Source of the DNA: Oreohelix idahoensis
Lineage: Eukaryota > Mollusca > Gastropoda > Stylommatophora > Oreohelicidae
Direction of reading: 5' to 3'
Assembly: GCA_024509875.1 (NCBI GenBank)
Contig: JAMPIV010006383.1
Span: 289,001 to 353,000, forward strand
Length of the DNA stretch: 64,000 nt
Part shown: positions 1 to 10,152 of the stretch, piece after piece
Layout of the letters: each line of letters opens with the position of its first letter
Position numbering within the stretch: position 1 is the first letter of the stretch
The notes under the pieces: generated by a model
Database searches by the model: none
Told to the model about the DNA's origin: nothing
Seen by the model: the letters and a program-made list of their open reading frames with translations, nothing else
Translations under genes and position numbers: made by a program

Positions 1-334
1 CAAAAGGAGACTATCCAGTTTGGTGCAAAAGAGGATTCCTCATTATTTTAAATAGTGGGCTACATCTGTACAAGTACATATATACGTAAGTTGCGCCTGG
101 TTTTGAATCGTTTGTAATGTTATTTTGAAAACATTTCTCTTTCTTAAAAAAAATAATTAATACAAGTAGTACATGCACTGCAGTGTAATGAAAGATTTTG
201 GTGATACAGTGATCTAATACAGTGTGGGTATTATTATTACAGTACAAGTAAATATGTTTTATAGTGTAATTTCCTTGTGATGGTTAATTATTTTTAGAAA
301 TATGTGTACATGTAACTCGATACATTATGTAATC
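1..334. other. Unassigned sequence
   Basis: A/T-rich sequence. The short open frames here have no recognisable protein pattern. I see no RNA gene. It lies next to a transposon end and may be the interior of that element, but nothing proves this. Confidence 0.4.
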
Positions 335-405
335 CAATTATCCGAACATTTGATTATCCGAACGATGCTCGGTCCCATGGGGTTCGGATAAATGGAGTTC
401 TACTG
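335..405. mobile_element. pogo/Tigger-like DNA transposon terminus
   Basis: The 10-mer TTATCCGAAC occurs at 338-347 and 354-363 and inverted at 382-391. The segment ends with GGAGTTCTACTG followed by TA at 406-407. Read on the minus strand the end is CAGTAGAACTCCATTTATCC, which resembles the terminal inverted repeats of pogo/Tigger elements (CAGT start, TA target). Only one end is visible. The other may lie left of the window, or this may be one end of a small nonautonomous copy. No transposase is visible. Confidence 0.6.
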
Positions 406-440
406 TATATAATATATAAATTTACATGTCCATGTCTCGC

Positions 441-444
<4 letters not shown>

Positions 445-529
<85 letters not shown>

Positions 530-584
530 CATATATATATACATTACATATACATATACATATACATATTTTACATATACATAC

Positions 585-665
<81 letters not shown>

Positions 666-710
666 TACATACACACATATACACATATACACATATACAC
701 ATACACACAT

Positions 711-765
<55 letters not shown>

Positions 766-766
766 C

Positions 767-799
<33 letters not shown>

Positions 800-805
800 C
801 ATACA

Positions 806-898
<93 letters not shown>
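445..898. repeat. (TA)n microsatellite, imperfect
   Basis: About 450 bases of TA repeats with scattered TACA and TATACACA interruptions. The Tyr/Ile-repeat open frames on both strands are translations of this microsatellite, not genes. The LINE at 899 begins directly at its right edge. Confidence 0.97.
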
Positions 899-901
<3 letters not shown>

Positions 902-977
902 ACTAAGGAGGGTTGGGCATGGGACCGGTTACCCCATCCTGTAAAAAAAATTTAAACCACAAAAAACTTCAACAAAT

Positions 978-2168
978 ATGGACAAGTCAAATAAAGAAAA
1001 TAAAACACAGCCATCCAAGACAGGGGAAGGTCCTCTCGCGGGGAGGCGTATGATGCAACACAGAGAAAGCCGAAAGGAGTCTGTGTTGCTGACTAACCTT
1101 CTTTCTTCTAGGAGAACTTCTAGATTTGGCACCTGGAATGTTCGGACATTGAACGAACAAGGGAAAGTGGCACAAGTAGCAGCAGAAATGAGGGAATACA
1201 AAATCGAGGTTCTGGGAATGTGTGAAACAAAGTGGAAGGGGGTAGACAGGAAGAAACTCATCACAGGTGAATTGGTGCTGTCCTCAGGACACGAAGACGA
1301 AAGTTCACACCACAGTGAAGGGGTAGCTCTTATGTTATCTAAAGAAGCACAGAAAGCACTCATTGAATGGGAAGCTGTGGGACCCAGAATAATTACAGCT
1401 ATTTTCAAAACAGCTAAAAAGAAAATTCATGTCAATGTCATCCAATGTTATGCACCAACTAATGACAAAGAAGAGTCTGTGAAAGAAGCATTTTATACTA
1501 AACTACAGGAAATTATGGATAAAGTAAAAAGAAGAGACATCACAATTTTGATGGGTGACATGAATGCAAAGATAGGTACAGTCAATACTGGATTTGAAGA
1601 AGTCATGGGAAAACATGGGCTAGGAGTAATGAATGAAAATGGAGAACTATTCGCAAACTTCTGTGCTTCAAATCAACTGGCTATAGGAGGAAGCATGTTT
1701 CCACATAAGAGAATACACAAGGCAACATGGATATCACCAGACCATAGAACAGAAAATCAGATCGATCATATATGCATAAAGAAGAAATTTAGATCATCAT
1801 TGCAGGATGTAAAGGTATATAGAGGAGCAGATGTGGCATCAGATCACCATCTTCTGATAGCCAAAGTAAAAATGAAACTCAAGAGATATGCAACAATGCA
1901 AAATTATAGACAACAGTTTAATGTAGGACAGCTAAGAAATCAAGAAACAAGAGACAAATTTGCGGTCACAGTATCCAACAAATTCCAAGTGCTCCAACAG
2001 TTGGAAGATGTAGAGAATACAGAAGACTATTGGCAGCAGGTCAAAACGGTATGGAAGGAGACATGTGAAGAAATACTGGGGAAAAGGGAAAGACAACAAA
2101 AAGCATGGATAACAACAGAAACCATCAATAAGATAAAAGATAGAAAAAAAACAAGAAAGCAGAGTTAA
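978..2168 (+). CDS. LINE AP-like endonuclease domain (N-terminal half of broken ORF)
   Basis: This is the target-nicking endonuclease of the LINE (exonuclease-endonuclease-phosphatase fold). Visible motifs: GTWNVRTLN near residue 51, the acidic catalytic position in CETKWKG near 82, CYAPTND near 158, MGDMNAK near 192, and the C-terminal SDHHLLIAKV near 289. All core residues expected of this family look present. The ATG at 978 gives a short basic leader before the domain, which is plausible. After residue about 300 a charged linker leads to a premature stop at 2166-2168, produced by a frame change in the A-run near 2142-2150; the RT half continues in another frame. Sequences of this type are often mis-annotated as craniofacial development protein 2, but it is retrotransposon coding sequence. 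Confidence 0.85.
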   Translation: MDKSNKENKTQPSKTGEGPLAGRRMMQHRESRKESVLLTNLLSSRRTSRFGTWNVRTLNEQGKVAQVAAEMREYKIEVLGMCETKWKGVDRKKLITGELVLSSGHEDESSHHSEGVALMLSKEAQKALIEWEAVGPRIITAIFKTAKKKIHVNVIQCYAPTNDKEESVKEAFYTKLQEIMDKVKRRDITILMGDMNAKIGTVNTGFEEVMGKHGLGVMNENGELFANFCASNQLAIGGSMFPHKRIHKATWISPDHRTENQIDHICIKKKFRSSLQDVKVYRGADVASDHHLLIAKVKMKLKRYATMQNYRQQFNVGQLRNQETRDKFAVTVSNKFQVLQQLEDVENTEDYWQQVKTVWKETCEEILGKRERQQKAWITTETINKIKDRKKTRKQS

Positions 2169-2317
2169 ACACAAGCAAAACCAGAAGTTCCAAAGCCAAG
2201 GCTCAAGAAGTGTACACAGAAGCAAACAAAGAAGTAAAAAGAAGTATCAAAAGAGACAAGAGGAAGTATATTGAGGAGTTGGCAAGATAGGCAGAAGATG
2301 CTGCAGCCAAAGGAAAT

Positions 2318-4051
2318 ATGAGAGAACTGTATAGCAGCACAAAGAAGCTAACAGGGAAATACAAGCAAACAAGTTGCCTCATAAAAGATAAGAATGGGAA
2401 ACTGCTCAGCAATATACAAGAGCAAATGAAGAGGTGGACAGAATATTTTGGGGACCTTCTCAATAGACCAGCTCCACAAAACCCGCCGGACATCCAGCCA
2501 GCAGAAGAAGAGCTACAAATTAACGGTGAAAGACCAACGAAGGAAGAAATAAAGAAAGCCATAAAGCTTCTAAGAGATGGAAAAGCGTCTGGACCTGATA
2601 GCATTCCAGCAGAGGCCATCAAAGCAGATATCGACACGGCTACAGAGATGTTATATAAATTACTTGGTAAAGTCTGGGAAAAAGAAGAGATACCAGCAGA
2701 ATGGAAGGAAGGATATCTGGTTAAGTTGCCTAAGAAGAGAAATCTACAAGAGTGCACAAATTATAGAGGAATAATGTTACTATCAGTGCCAGGAAAGGTA
2801 TTGAACAGGATTATCCTTGAGAGATTAAAGGAGTCCATAGACAAGAAATTGAGAGATGAACAAGCAGGTTTTCGACAAAACAGATCATGTACAGACCAGA
2901 TAGCCACTTTGAGAATAATAGTTGAACAAAGTCTGGAATGGAATTCACCACTATACATCGGATTTGTGGACTACGAAAAAGCATTTGACAGTGTGGACAG
3001 AGAATCACTTTGGAAATTGATGAGGCATTATGGAGTTCCCCTGAAAATCATTAATTTAATAAAGAAAACCTATGAAGACATGACGTGCAGAGTTCTTCAT
3101 GAAGGACAGCTTACAGAACCATTTGGGATAAGAACAGGAGTGCGACAGGGATGCCTCTTGTCTCCATTTCTTTTCTTGCTGGCAATAGATTGGGTTATGA
3201 GATCATCGACAACACACAACAGAAATGGAATCCAGTGGACTCTGACTAAGCAGTTGGATGATCTGGATTTTGCTGATGATTTGGCTCTCCTGTCCCATAA
3301 CCGTAATCAGATGCAGGACAAATTGAAAACACTCGATGAGAGGTCACAGCAATTGGGTCTGAAAATACACAGGGAAAAGACAAAAATAATGCGAATAAAT
3401 GCAGGTAATGAAAACAGGGTTGAACTTGAAGAAACGCCAATACAAGATGTAGAATCATACACATATCTTGGCAGTAATATAGACAAAGTTGGAGGGACAG
3501 ACAGCGATATCAAAATAAGAATACAAAAAGCAAGAGGAGCTTTCATTGCATTGGGAAATATATGGAGATCAAGAGAAATAGGATCCAACACGAAAATAAG
3601 AATCTTCAACTCAAATGTGAAGTCAGTCCTATTGTATGGCTCGGAGACATGGAGAACAACAAAGACAACAACCAAAAAGCTACAGACTTTCATAAATGGG
3701 TGCTTGCGTAGAATAGAGGGATTAAAATGGTATGACAAGGTTACCAATGTGGAACTGATGACAAGAACTGGACAAGTGCCAGTGGAACAAGAGATGAGAA
3801 GAAGACGATGGCAATGGATAGGACACACACTGAGGAAACCTGTTGATAGCATTACAAGGCAGTCCTTGTTCTGGAACCCCCAGGGCAAGAGAGGCAGAGG
3901 AAGACCAAGAAGTACATGGAGAAGAGAGTTGGAAACAGAGGTGAAAATGATGAGGAGAACATGGAAAGAACTTGAGATGATGGCACGTGACAGGAGGACT
4001 TGGCATGTGTTTGTTGAGGGCCTATGCTCCTTTGGGAGTGGAGGGTTATGA
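2318..4051 (+). CDS. LINE reverse transcriptase (C-terminal half of broken ORF)
   Basis: Reverse transcriptase of an RTE-type LINE. Motifs in order: LRDGKASGPDSIPAE near residue 87, NYRGIMLLS near 148, DEQAGFRQNRSCTDQ near 179, VDYEKAFDSVD near 218, TGVRQGCLLSPFLF near 274, and the catalytic FADDLALLSH near 318. Then come the thumb and a C-terminal region with LLYGSETW near 440 and WNPQGKRGRGRPRSTW near 513, a basic segment typical of RTE-like elements. Conserved-looking sequence extends upstream of the ATG at 2318 in the same frame but is cut by TAG at 2288-2290, so 2318 is only the first usable start. Catalytic residues are intact. Confidence 0.9.
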   Translation: MRELYSSTKKLTGKYKQTSCLIKDKNGKLLSNIQEQMKRWTEYFGDLLNRPAPQNPPDIQPAEEELQINGERPTKEEIKKAIKLLRDGKASGPDSIPAEAIKADIDTATEMLYKLLGKVWEKEEIPAEWKEGYLVKLPKKRNLQECTNYRGIMLLSVPGKVLNRIILERLKESIDKKLRDEQAGFRQNRSCTDQIATLRIIVEQSLEWNSPLYIGFVDYEKAFDSVDRESLWKLMRHYGVPLKIINLIKKTYEDMTCRVLHEGQLTEPFGIRTGVRQGCLLSPFLFLLAIDWVMRSSTTHNRNGIQWTLTKQLDDLDFADDLALLSHNRNQMQDKLKTLDERSQQLGLKIHREKTKIMRINAGNENRVELEETPIQDVESYTYLGSNIDKVGGTDSDIKIRIQKARGAFIALGNIWRSREIGSNTKIRIFNSNVKSVLLYGSETWRTTKTTTKKLQTFINGCLRRIEGLKWYDKVTNVELMTRTGQVPVEQEMRRRRWQWIGHTLRKPVDSITRQSLFWNPQGKRGRGRPRSTWRRELETEVKMMRRTWKELEMMARDRRTWHVFVEGLCSFGSGGL

Positions 4052-4052
4052 A

Positions 4053-4069
4053 TATATATATATATATAA
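4053..4069. repeat. (AT)n tail after LINE stop codon
   Basis: A short AT repeat immediately follows the LINE stop. It could be the simple-repeat 3' tail of the element or the remaining right arm of the TA microsatellite into which it inserted. Confidence 0.7.
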
Positions 4070-5077
4070 TCTTATAAATATAGAAGAGGTGTTAAGAATA
4101 GACAGACCTAGGGAACTGCATAATATAGTCAAACAATATTTGTCACGAACAAATGTTAATATTGGTGTCTGGGAATGTGAAGGTCTGATGCTGTTCTTAC
4201 AATGCATATGACTTTTAACAGATGGAAGTCAATTAAATATCTGTTAAAGTCAGTTATATAACTGGAACCACCAGGCCTTTACACCCCTCCATTTTAATAT
4301 AATTCTTGTTCAGAGTTTCATCTTGATTTTGTTTGTTTTTTTGTTTGTTTTTTTTGTTTATTTATTTAACGTATTAGCATAATTGTGATTGTCCCTATTT
4401 ACAATGATTTGACAAATGTGATGCCACTTTCTGATCGGCAGTTGTTCATATTATTTGGAATTGAAAACAATATATATCCTAATTATAACCCATCAGAGGT
4501 TGAACGAGATATTTTTCTTCATTAATTTAAAAAAAAAAAATCTTACTCGACGCCTATTAACCTTCTAGCCCTGGTATTGTCCAGCCGAAAATGGCGTCTA
4601 CGTCGTTCAGCCTCGTTTTCGATTCTGACATAGTTGTCGTAACTCTCTATAGAAATCTAGGGCACTAGTCGGAACCATACCGGGCCGTCTCGGCAGTCTC
4701 CTCGCAACGAAGCAAGGCCGAGACGAGTAGGAGGGCCATCGGGGTGAGCGTGGAAGCCTGGGGAGCGATCCTGAGTGGAGGCGCCCCTGGTGCAGATCTT
4801 GGTGGTAGTAGCAAATATTGAAACGAGAACTTTGAAGACTGAAGTAGAGAAGGGTTCCATATGAACAGCAGTTGAACATGGGTCAGTCGGTCCTAAGATA
4901 TAGGAAAACTCCGTTCTGAATCCAGGGCACTATTTATTTACATACATTCAGAGTCGGCCCGCAGCCTATCGAAAGGGAATCTGGTGGTGTTCCCGGAAAC
5001 AGGGCCTCCCAGATCTGACGCACAGTTACGTCACTGGTGCAGCCACCTCACTGAACTATTGTATGGACATGAGGTAT
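4070..5077. other. Intergenic sequence, no gene recognised
   Basis: Mixed A/T-rich sequence. A more G/C-rich patch at about 4600-4800 gives a 90-residue minus-strand frame, but with no family pattern. This is the unique left flank of LTR element A. Confidence 0.4.
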
Positions 5078-5082
5078 AGCAT

Positions 5083-7418
5083 TGTAGTGGGTTTGATGGT
5101 ATTATATGATGGTGATAGTACTACGTGTGATGCATGAGGTCAGCTGTGAAGGCTCCTGAGATAATATGTAACTGTGAATTGTCAGAAGGCCCTTCTCGCT
5201 ACCACTACGACCTCACACTTATCTTTTTTTTCTAATGAATGTGGCTACGTTAAATGTCTAGGGTAATGATATGTAATGTGGTGTGATAGTTTATAGACAC
5301 ACACACAGATATTTAAGAAGTCTAATAATATTAACAAATGTTATAATACACTGAACTAACTCAAGTGTGTAAAAATTTTGATAGAAATTTTCTTACATTT
5401 ATTTCGTTCTGGACCAAGTTTTATTTTGACCAGAACTTATGAAAGATTTAGAAATTATGAAAGAAATGCATGGAATATTACATAATAAATGCAAGGGTGT
5501 ACATATGTATGTTACTAGACTATTTAGTTTTATTAATGTTTATAGCAGTCATCTAATTGGGAGGATAGTTAATGGTTGTGCTGTTGGGGTGGCCTCATCA
5601 CTCCCGATCTATAGTGACTACACATTGTCCAGTAATGGCAGGAATTTTATGGGATTGTTAGTAACTAAATGGAGTTGGTGAATTTCCAGCAGACCAGAGG
5701 CTCACTCAACTTTGAATAGGTAGCTCTGGTGCTGAGATCTGGTGGCCCCACCTCTCCGTGCTTGGGGGCAATATAATACTTATGGTGGCCCCACCTCTCC
5801 GTGCTTGGGGGCAATAAGAAAATGCTCTGACACAACGTTACTGCACGGATCCACTCGTGTAAAATCACCAACTCATTCGACACCGCTTGGGTGCCAACTG
5901 AAACTCACAGCTCTGCAATCAAAGTATTATTTATGTGTCAAATTCCATTCTCTAACCATGACTGGACACACACTACACAACAACAACATATAGACGGGTC
6001 AGATCTCTCTGACCATACAGCACATTTTACCATGTTGGTTTCACATCGGATAAGTCCTCCCAGACTACAGATTCTGAAATAGGTTCATTAGTTTCCTGCC
6101 CTAAAATAGGATAGGTAATATGTTTCATTGTTCTCAACACATGATCTGTCCTTCCTAACCCTTGCTGGAGTTTATGTATTTTATTTGTCTCTAGACCCTG
6201 AACTGGGGCGGGGGGTCTAGAGCGAACCCTTACTTGTTGTAAGGAACAGATTATGCTATTGCAGTATCAAATCACTCGAACCTTAAACAAATATTAAATG
6301 TACAAAGAAATAAGTTTAGTCTTACCAGAAATATGAATATGGTACACAGTTAATACTAGCAAAACTCAGCTGAGCTGCTCGCTATAGTATGGTGTCCCAC
6401 TGAATATTATGTATTATTTCTGGGAAATCACCACTACAATTAATGACTGTGTTACTGGACAGACTTATGTCGAATGGCAAAAATGTGCGTCTCTATCCCG
6501 CTAATATAAAATGCGTTGGCCAATCAGATCAGAAGACTAAGCTTTTCAATTCAAAATTTGAAAATAAAGTCAAAATTACATCTTATTTTCTCAAATGTAC
6601 GTCAGTCACATTTTATCTGTTCCCAAAAAAGTCAAAAGTACATCTCAATTTTTAAAATGTACGTCGGTCACAATTTATCTTTTTCCCACAATTTCACTTG
6701 TTTTTTTTGGACTAACACATGTAAAACTGCACGAACCTGCTTCCTAAGTTATTTTTAGCCACCATTCTCCCCAACACCCTCTCTCTTCCATACTAACTAG
6801 ATTTGAACACTTGAGTCTCAAGGTCGTGATTTTTGTGCAAATAGTGACATGTTTGATTCAATGCAGTCTTTCGCTGATGTGAACAACACCGTCTTTTGTC
6901 ATTATCTGTCTTATTATCTGTCCGTCTGTATAAATGAAAGCATATTATTTCACTGCTCAGAATGGGCCATCCGGCCAGCTAATTTTTATATTCCTAACGT
7001 TAATATTAAGAAAAAGTTACTTTTTAAATTTTGTAATATTTCAAGCATCTGCGTTTAGCCGCTGAATTCAAATAAAAGGCTTGGTATCGCAAAAGGGTCC
7101 AATAAACGACTGTGGCGTATCATATCCAAGGTCCCTTCTGTCGATTTCCTTACTTTATGTCAACTTGGGGGGGGGGGGGGGGGAAACGTGACTTTTCCTC
7201 CTTGCCCCACCAATTTGCGTCCATTAACCTCGCTAGTTCAAGTACGCGTTCAGTCAGATTCTTGTCTTTTGATCCTCGTTCCGTTTTGCCTTCAAGTCTA
7301 ACAATTTCATTTCCATGGCGGGCGATCATGTATTCTAGCAGCTTACGCATTGGTTTTTATCCCTACGTTGTATCATTGGAGATATTTTGACGTTGTATCA
7401 CTTGTTAATTTTACGACA
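5083..7418 (-). repeat. LTR of element A (3' LTR)
   Basis: A 2336-bp direct repeat of 12013-14346. Both copies run from TGTAGTGGG to ACGACA on the plus strand (TGTCGT to CCACTACA in element direction). LTRs of this length are long for Ty3/gypsy. It contains a G-run at about 7168-7182 whose length differs between the copies. The short frames inside it are duplicated in both LTRs and show no protein family. Confidence 0.95.
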
Positions 7419-7431
7419 CATCTCCCCACCT
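7419..7431 (-). promoter_or_regulatory. Polypurine tract of element A
   Basis: In element direction the purine-rich stretch AGGTGGGGAGATG directly precedes the TG of the 3' LTR, the expected place for the plus-strand DNA primer. Confidence 0.75.
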
Positions 7432-7505
7432 GAAAACATGCCTACGGCAAGTTCTAAAACCAGTGATACACATAGACAAAATCTCTCCTTACGCTTGCCA
7501 TTACT

Positions 7506-9326
7506 CTAATTTTGTTCACAGGGGTGCCGACTGAGGAAATCTGCACCGACATTCAATTTACCTGGGATATATTGGATACTGAACTGATAAGGTTGAAGCA
7601 ATAAAGACCACCTCAGCAATCTTGCGTTTTCATGCTTAGCCTGAGATAAGAATACAAGAGGCTGATGATCCGTCTCGACCACAAAAGTCCTACCATACAG
7701 ATAGATTTGAAACTTCTTTATTGCCCAGACCAACGCTAAACATTCTTTTTCGCTTGTGGAGTATCCTTGTTCCGCCTTATTCAATTTGCGGCTTGCATAA
7801 GCGACTGGTTTCAGTTCCCCATCTGGTGAAGATGATCTTTGCAACAAAGCCGCCCCGAGTCCTACATTACTGGCATCGGTTCGCAAGACAAAGTCCTGTG
7901 TCAAATCAGGTAGTTTGAGAATAGGCTTACTAGTGAGTTTTTCCTTTAAATATTGGAACGCTAATTCACTTTGCGCAGTCCAATTAATTTTATCTGGAAG
8001 TCCCTTGCGAGTCAGATCAGTCAGAGGAGCACAAATAGAGTTAAAATCTTTGATATATTTTTGATAAAATCCGCATAACGACACGAATGATCGCACGTCC
8101 TTTTTTGTTTGTGGTCTAGGTGCTCTCTGCAGTTTTTCCAAGTTCTTAGGATCAGGGGTCATGCTACCCTGATATACCGTGTGTCCCAAGAATTCCAACT
8201 CTTTGCATCCAATGCAACATTTTGTTGGCCTAGCAGTTAAGTTCGCCTCCCTAAGCCTATTAAATAACATTTCTAGAGCTTCAATGTGTTCTTCAAATGT
8301 CTCTGTGGCGACGAGAATATCATCCATGAAATTCGTGATACATGGGTTATTCAGGGGATCCAACAATTTGCGCATCATCCTTGAAAATACACTCGGAGCA
8401 TTTTTCAGTCCGAATGGTAGCATGTTGAATTCATAATGTCCATCTGAAGTGCTAAAAGCCAAATAAGGTCTCACTTCAGGCTTCACTGGGATCTGGTAAT
8501 AGCCTTTACTAAGATCCACCTTTGAAAAGTATTTTGCCTTGTTCAGTCTGGCAAATAACTGTTTTGTGTCTGGTAATGGATCCACTTGCCCTTCTGTGAC
8601 AGCATTCAGTTTCCTGTAATCTATGCACAGTCTGTGTTCCCCAGACGGTTTTCTCAGCAATACGACACTAGAGCTAAAAGATGATTCACTGTGTGAAATG
8701 ATCCCTTCCTTCAACAAATAATCTATTTCTTCCTTCAATGCCTTCTCCTTCGCGAACGGAATAGAATAGGCTCTCATACAGATTGGGTTTGAGTCTACCA
8801 GTTTCATGTCATACTGTAGCAAATTTGTATGTCCTGGTTTATCTGTTAATACATCTGTATGTTCCTCCAGAACCTGTTGAACTCTCTCCCTCTGGTTTTT
8901 AGTCAGGTGCTTACTGACTTTTACTTGTGCTGCTGTTTCACAAGGATGTAATGGGTATTCATGTGAGGTGAGTGGTTCCTTTTGCATTTGAGTTGCGATA
9001 GCTAAGGTCAGTAAGGGGGTGCTTTCCTGGAGTGGTCTGTCCAGATACTTCTTTAACAGGTTTACATGATAAACTTTCTCCTTCCCCTTTTTGTCAATTT
9101 TATAGTTTGTTCTAGACACCTTCTCTAGAACCGTATATGGACCTTGCCATCCAATTTGTAATTTATTCTGGCTTCCGGGTAGTAGAAGCAGCACCTTCTC
9201 TCCGACTTCCAGTTCTCTGTCCTTTGCCTTCCTATTAAAATATGCTGCATGTTTCTTCCTGGCTTGTTTCAAATTATCATTTGCCAGTTTCCATCCAGCT
9301 TTCAAACGAGTGGTCAGTTCGTTCAC
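7506..9326 (-). CDS. Integrase C-terminal module, reverse transcriptase and RNase H of element A
   Basis: 606 residues. Residues 1-100 are the C-terminal part of an integrase, with the GPY/F-type motif GWQGPYTVLEKV near 59 and YHVNLLKKYL near 86. RT follows: LCIDYRKLNAVT near 233, KVDLSKGYYQIPV near 269, LPFGLKNAPSVF near 303 and the catalytic FMDD near 333. RNase H has its acidic residues in RTDASNVGLG, STSEKEC, ETDHQP and GADFLSR (about 482-600). The frame is open upstream of this ATG to about 9395 (VALLRTWTDEKAEE), so the Met at 9326 is not necessarily the real start. Joining integrase C-terminus to the front of RT shows the int-RT order. Polymerase and RNase H look intact. Confidence 0.92.
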   Translation of the reverse strand: MNELTTRLKAGWKLANDNLKQARKKHAAYFNRKAKDRELEVGEKVLLLLPGSQNKLQIGWQGPYTVLEKVSRTNYKIDKKGKEKVYHVNLLKKYLDRPLQESTPLLTLAIATQMQKEPLTSHEYPLHPCETAAQVKVSKHLTKNQRERVQQVLEEHTDVLTDKPGHTNLLQYDMKLVDSNPICMRAYSIPFAKEKALKEEIDYLLKEGIISHSESSFSSSVVLLRKPSGEHRLCIDYRKLNAVTEGQVDPLPDTKQLFARLNKAKYFSKVDLSKGYYQIPVKPEVRPYLAFSTSDGHYEFNMLPFGLKNAPSVFSRMMRKLLDPLNNPCITNFMDDILVATETFEEHIEALEMLFNRLREANLTARPTKCCIGCKELEFLGHTVYQGSMTPDPKNLEKLQRAPRPQTKKDVRSFVSLCGFYQKYIKDFNSICAPLTDLTRKGLPDKINWTAQSELAFQYLKEKLTSKPILKLPDLTQDFVLRTDASNVGLGAALLQRSSSPDGELKPVAYASRKLNKAEQGYSTSEKECLALVWAIKKFQIYLYGRTFVVETDHQPLVFLSQAKHENARLLRWSLLLQPYQFSIQYIPGKLNVGADFLSRHPCEQN

Positions 9327-9388
9327 GTATTGATAAGATGAGGTAACAGTCTCTTCCGCCTTCTCATCTGTCCAGGTCCTTAATAGGG

Positions 9389-10135
9389 CTACATCTGGAT
9401 TTTTAATTTATCATACGTATTTTTCATGGAACCCGTCTGGTCCCGTCCCTTAGAAGCCCTATAGTGAGGACTTTTCTTCCTAGAATCATCACTCACAAAT
9501 CGACCACTGCCAATTTTCTTCTTGGGTTTGTCTCCCCACTTTAGATTGCTTATGAGAGATTTTCGCTCTCTTTTCTGTTCCTCCAGTTTATATAAGTCTG
9601 ACCGAGGGATTGTCATCTTATCCTGGGTAAAATTTCTTCTTTGTACTCTTCGCATAGTGGCCATGTTAATCCATTCAAGTGAAGACTGGGTGTGAAAAGG
9701 GGGCTCCCATTGCACTTTGTCTACCTGAGTATAATTAGTTTTCCTTCCAGGCCTAATTTTGCCCCGTGGCGTTTCTAGGTCCTGCACATATTTTCCCTTT
9801 GTGGGTGTTCCCTCATGAAATATGCCACATGCTTCTACAAAGTTCTCAATATCGACATTTACGTCGGGCCAATAGTATTTTCGAGCAATTTTTTGGCAGA
9901 TGGTACCGACTTTTTCATGGTCACCATCTTTTCCAACATGTAAGCTCCTTATCAAATTTGCCCTATATATCTTGGGAAGAACCAACTGTCCGTGACCACT
10001 GGATCTAGTTCCTGTCTTCCTGTATAAGAGTTTGTGCTTCATGAAATATTCCCCCTTGCTCGGAGGTGTGTGGCATTTGGGCAATTTTTTAAAACATGGC
10101 TTGAGTGTCCTATCCTCAGCCTGCGCCTTCCTCAT
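9389..10135 (-). CDS. Integrase N-terminal remnant with non-canonical insert, element A
   Basis: 248 residues. The region near 66-104 matches the integrase HHCC zinc module: H-x6-H in LHVGKDGDH, then YYWPDV, then CGIF where C-x2-C is expected, so the last zinc Cys is Phe (Ala in element C). Instead of the catalytic core with its D, D and E motifs there follow about 150 residues containing EGTPTKGKY, MATMRRVQ, KIGSGRF and HYRASKGRD, ending in a TAG that is also present in element C. The integrase C-terminal module resumes in another frame at about 9400. Part of the insert could be a very diverged core start; I see no DDE triad. In A this frame is also shifted relative to Gag-protease by one missing base near 10170. 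Confidence 0.7.
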   Translation of the reverse strand: MRKAQAEDRTLKPCFKKLPKCHTPPSKGEYFMKHKLLYRKTGTRSSGHGQLVLPKIYRANLIRSLHVGKDGDHEKVGTICQKIARKYYWPDVNVDIENFVEACGIFHEGTPTKGKYVQDLETPRGKIRPGRKTNYTQVDKVQWEPPFHTQSSLEWINMATMRRVQRRNFTQDKMTIPRSDLYKLEEQKRERKSLISNLKWGDKPKKKIGSGRFVSDDSRKKSPHYRASKGRDQTGSMKNTYDKLKIQM

Positions 10136-10152
10136 CTCCTCTGGATGAGCAT

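Larger units (their letters stand above)
899..4052 (+). mobile_element. RTE-like non-LTR retrotransposon (LINE), near full length, broken
   Basis: An AP-type endonuclease is followed by a reverse transcriptase. There is almost no 3' UTR: the stop codon at 4049-4051 runs directly into (AT)n, as in many RTE-clade elements with a short simple-repeat tail. Original coding was probably one long frame. It is now broken by a frameshift in the A-run near 2142-2150 and by an in-frame TAG at 2288-2290. Target-site duplications cannot be defined because both flanks are TA repeats. A 3' fragment of the same family is at 28107-28375 and a more decayed one at 56425-56590. Confidence 0.85.

Noticed and set aside
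354..944. Tyr/Ile-rich open frames on both strands
   Set aside because: Pure translation of the (TA)n microsatellite.
4607..4879. Host coding exon on the minus strand
   Set aside because: Short Arg/Pro-rich frame in a G/C-rich patch with overlapping alternatives and no family pattern.
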